Positions 63,096 through 64,000 of a DNA stretch of 64,000 bases are shown here, piece by piece (positions within the stretch are counted from its first letter, which is position 1; each line of letters opens with the position of its first letter). A program made the translations under genes and the position numbers. Origin of the DNA: Xanthomonas sontii (GTDB lineage Bacteria > Pseudomonadota > Gammaproteobacteria > Xanthomonadales > Xanthomonadaceae); contig NZ_CP132342.1 of NCBI RefSeq assembly GCF_040529055.1, positions 3,222,001-3,286,000 of the forward strand. The letters run 5' to 3'. Below the pieces are notes generated by a model. The model was not told the origin of the DNA. It saw nothing but the letters and a program-made list of their open reading frames with translations, and did not search any database.

Positions 63096-64000
63096 ATGAG
63101 CCGGATCCGCTGGCTGCACCAGCTCGATGCGGTCGCCGCCGCCGACTGGGACGCCCTGCACGACGGTCGCAATCCCTTCGTCGCCCACGCCTTCCTGGCC
63201 GGCCTGGAGCAGCACGGCTGCCTGCGCCCGGACTGGGGCTGGAGTCCGCTGCATCTCACCGTGTGGGACGGCGCGGCGCTGGTCGCGGCAGCGCCCGGCT
63301 ACGTCAAAAGCAACTCGCACGGCGAATTCGTGTTCGACCATGCCTGGGCGCATGCCTACGCGCGCTACGGCCAGGACTACTTCCCAAAGTGGCTGTGCGC
63401 GGTGCCCTACTCGCCGGTGACCGGGCCGCGGCTGCTCGCCCGCGATCTGGCGGCGCAGCAGGAACTGCTCGCGGCCATGCAGGCGCTGACCGAGCGCACC
63501 GGCCTGTCCTCGGCCCACGTCAATTTCCACCGCGCCGACGAGGACGCCGCGTTCGACGCCGACTGGCTGGAACGCAACGACGTGCAGTACCAGTGGCACA
63601 ACGATACCGGCTGGACCGGGTTCGACGATTACCTGGGCGCGATGGACCACAAACACCGCAAGAACATCCGCCAGGAGCGAGCCAAGGTGCAGCGCGCCGG
63701 CATCGGCTTCCGCGTGCTGCACGGCGACGAGGCCAGCGCCGCCGACCTGCAGGCGATGTACGGCTTCTATCTGCGCACCTTCGACGACTACGGCAATTCG
63801 CCGGCGCTGACCCTGAACTTCTTTTCGCACCTTGCGCGCACGATGCCGCGCAACCTGCTGATCTTCCTGGCCATCCATGACGGCACGCCAGTGGCCGGTG
63901 CGTTCTGCCTGCGCGGCGGCGACACCCTGTACGGCCGTTACTGGGGCGGCGAGCCCCTGCCCGGCCTGCACTTCGAGACCTGCTACTACCAGGGCATCGA
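63096..64000 (+). CDS. FemAB/GNAT-type (DUF482-like) protein, cut by window end
   Basis: The frame from ATG 63096 stays open to the window end, so the last residues are missing. It begins MSRIRWLHQLDAVAAADWD and includes APGYVKSNSHGEFVFDHAWAHAYARYG and KHRKNIRQERAKVQRAGIGFRVL, typical of the DUF482/peptidogalycan-biosynthesis GNAT family. No signal peptide. It follows trxB by 114 nt. It is a common housekeeping neighbour in this order. Confidence 0.8.
   Translation, partial: MSRIRWLHQLDAVAAADWDALHDGRNPFVAHAFLAGLEQHGCLRPDWGWSPLHLTVWDGAALVAAAPGYVKSNSHGEFVFDHAWAHAYARYGQDYFPKWLCAVPYSPVTGPRLLARDLAAQQELLAAMQALTERTGLSSAHVNFHRADEDAAFDADWLERNDVQYQWHNDTGWTGFDDYLGAMDHKHRKNIRQERAKVQRAGIGFRVLHGDEASAADLQAMYGFYLRTFDDYGNSPALTLNFFSHLARTMPRNLLIFLAIHDGTPVAGAFCLRGGDTLYGRYWGGEPLPGLHFETCYYQGI

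Overview
The window is GC-rich, densely packed bacterial DNA from a gammaproteobacterium. The gene content and order trxB / ftsK / DUF3857 / lolA / rarA / crcB on the right, a ccm operon and a FsrB-type PepSY reductase all point to Xanthomonadaceae, most likely Xanthomonas. The species cannot be read from the sequence alone. No rRNA, tRNA or CRISPR array was seen.

Layout. (1) 1-4.6 kb: a plus-strand, translationally coupled operon of MoxR ATPase, DUF5682 protein and vWA protein. (2) 4.6-7.0 kb: a visibly AT-richer insert with a RloA/RloB (AbiL-like) defence pair. (3) 7.1-11.6 kb: a minus-strand zrg-like zinc operon (ZrgA/DUF2796, ABC ATPase, ABC permease, two DUF3299 lipoproteins). (4) 11.8-14.2 kb: a small unknown protein, a secreted phospholipase D-like protein and a small secreted protein. 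(5) 14.4-41.5 kb: a large envelope-glycan, radical-SAM and redox system. (6) 41.5-46.7 kb: ccmCDEFGHI for cytochrome c maturation, without ccmAB. (7) 46.7-49.6 kb: a CheY-like regulator and an iron-linked DUF3649/PepSY/DUF3325 operon with a Fur-like box. (8) 49.6-52.2 kb: a fluoride-resistance operon (CLC-F antiporter, CrcB, two small proteins) behind a clear fluoride riboswitch. (9) 52.3-64 kb: rarA, a serine hydrolase remnant, an orphan gene, a DmeF-like metal exporter, lolA, a DUF3857 transglutaminase-like gene, ftsK, trxB and the start of a FemAB-like acyltransferase gene.

The most striking observation is in region 5. Six sites share one two-part motif, (G/T)CAACC - 15 nt - (G/C)GCAC, with identical spacing. 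Each lies 31-85 nt upstream of a transcription unit: (i) hprK-like kinase + ABC exporter; (ii) B12-type radical SAM + nucleotidyltransferase; (iii) methyltransferase / amidohydrolase / methyltransferase / second radical SAM / two glycosyltransferases; (iv) a Wzx/Wzy/Wzz-type glycan operon with 3-amino-sugar genes; (v) cytochrome b561 / Cyc2-like monoheme porin / cytochrome c / TorF-like porin; (vi) the ECF sigma factor, zinc anti-sigma factor and S8 lipoprotein protease themselves. The simplest reading is an autoregulated ECF regulon of about 27 kb. It would couple a surface glycan, two cobalamin-type radical SAM enzymes, a kinase/exporter pair and an outer-membrane electron conduit, and it runs directly into the heme-attachment genes its cytochromes would need. 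I do not recognise it as a described system. Functions are read from motifs and order; no database or alignment was run.
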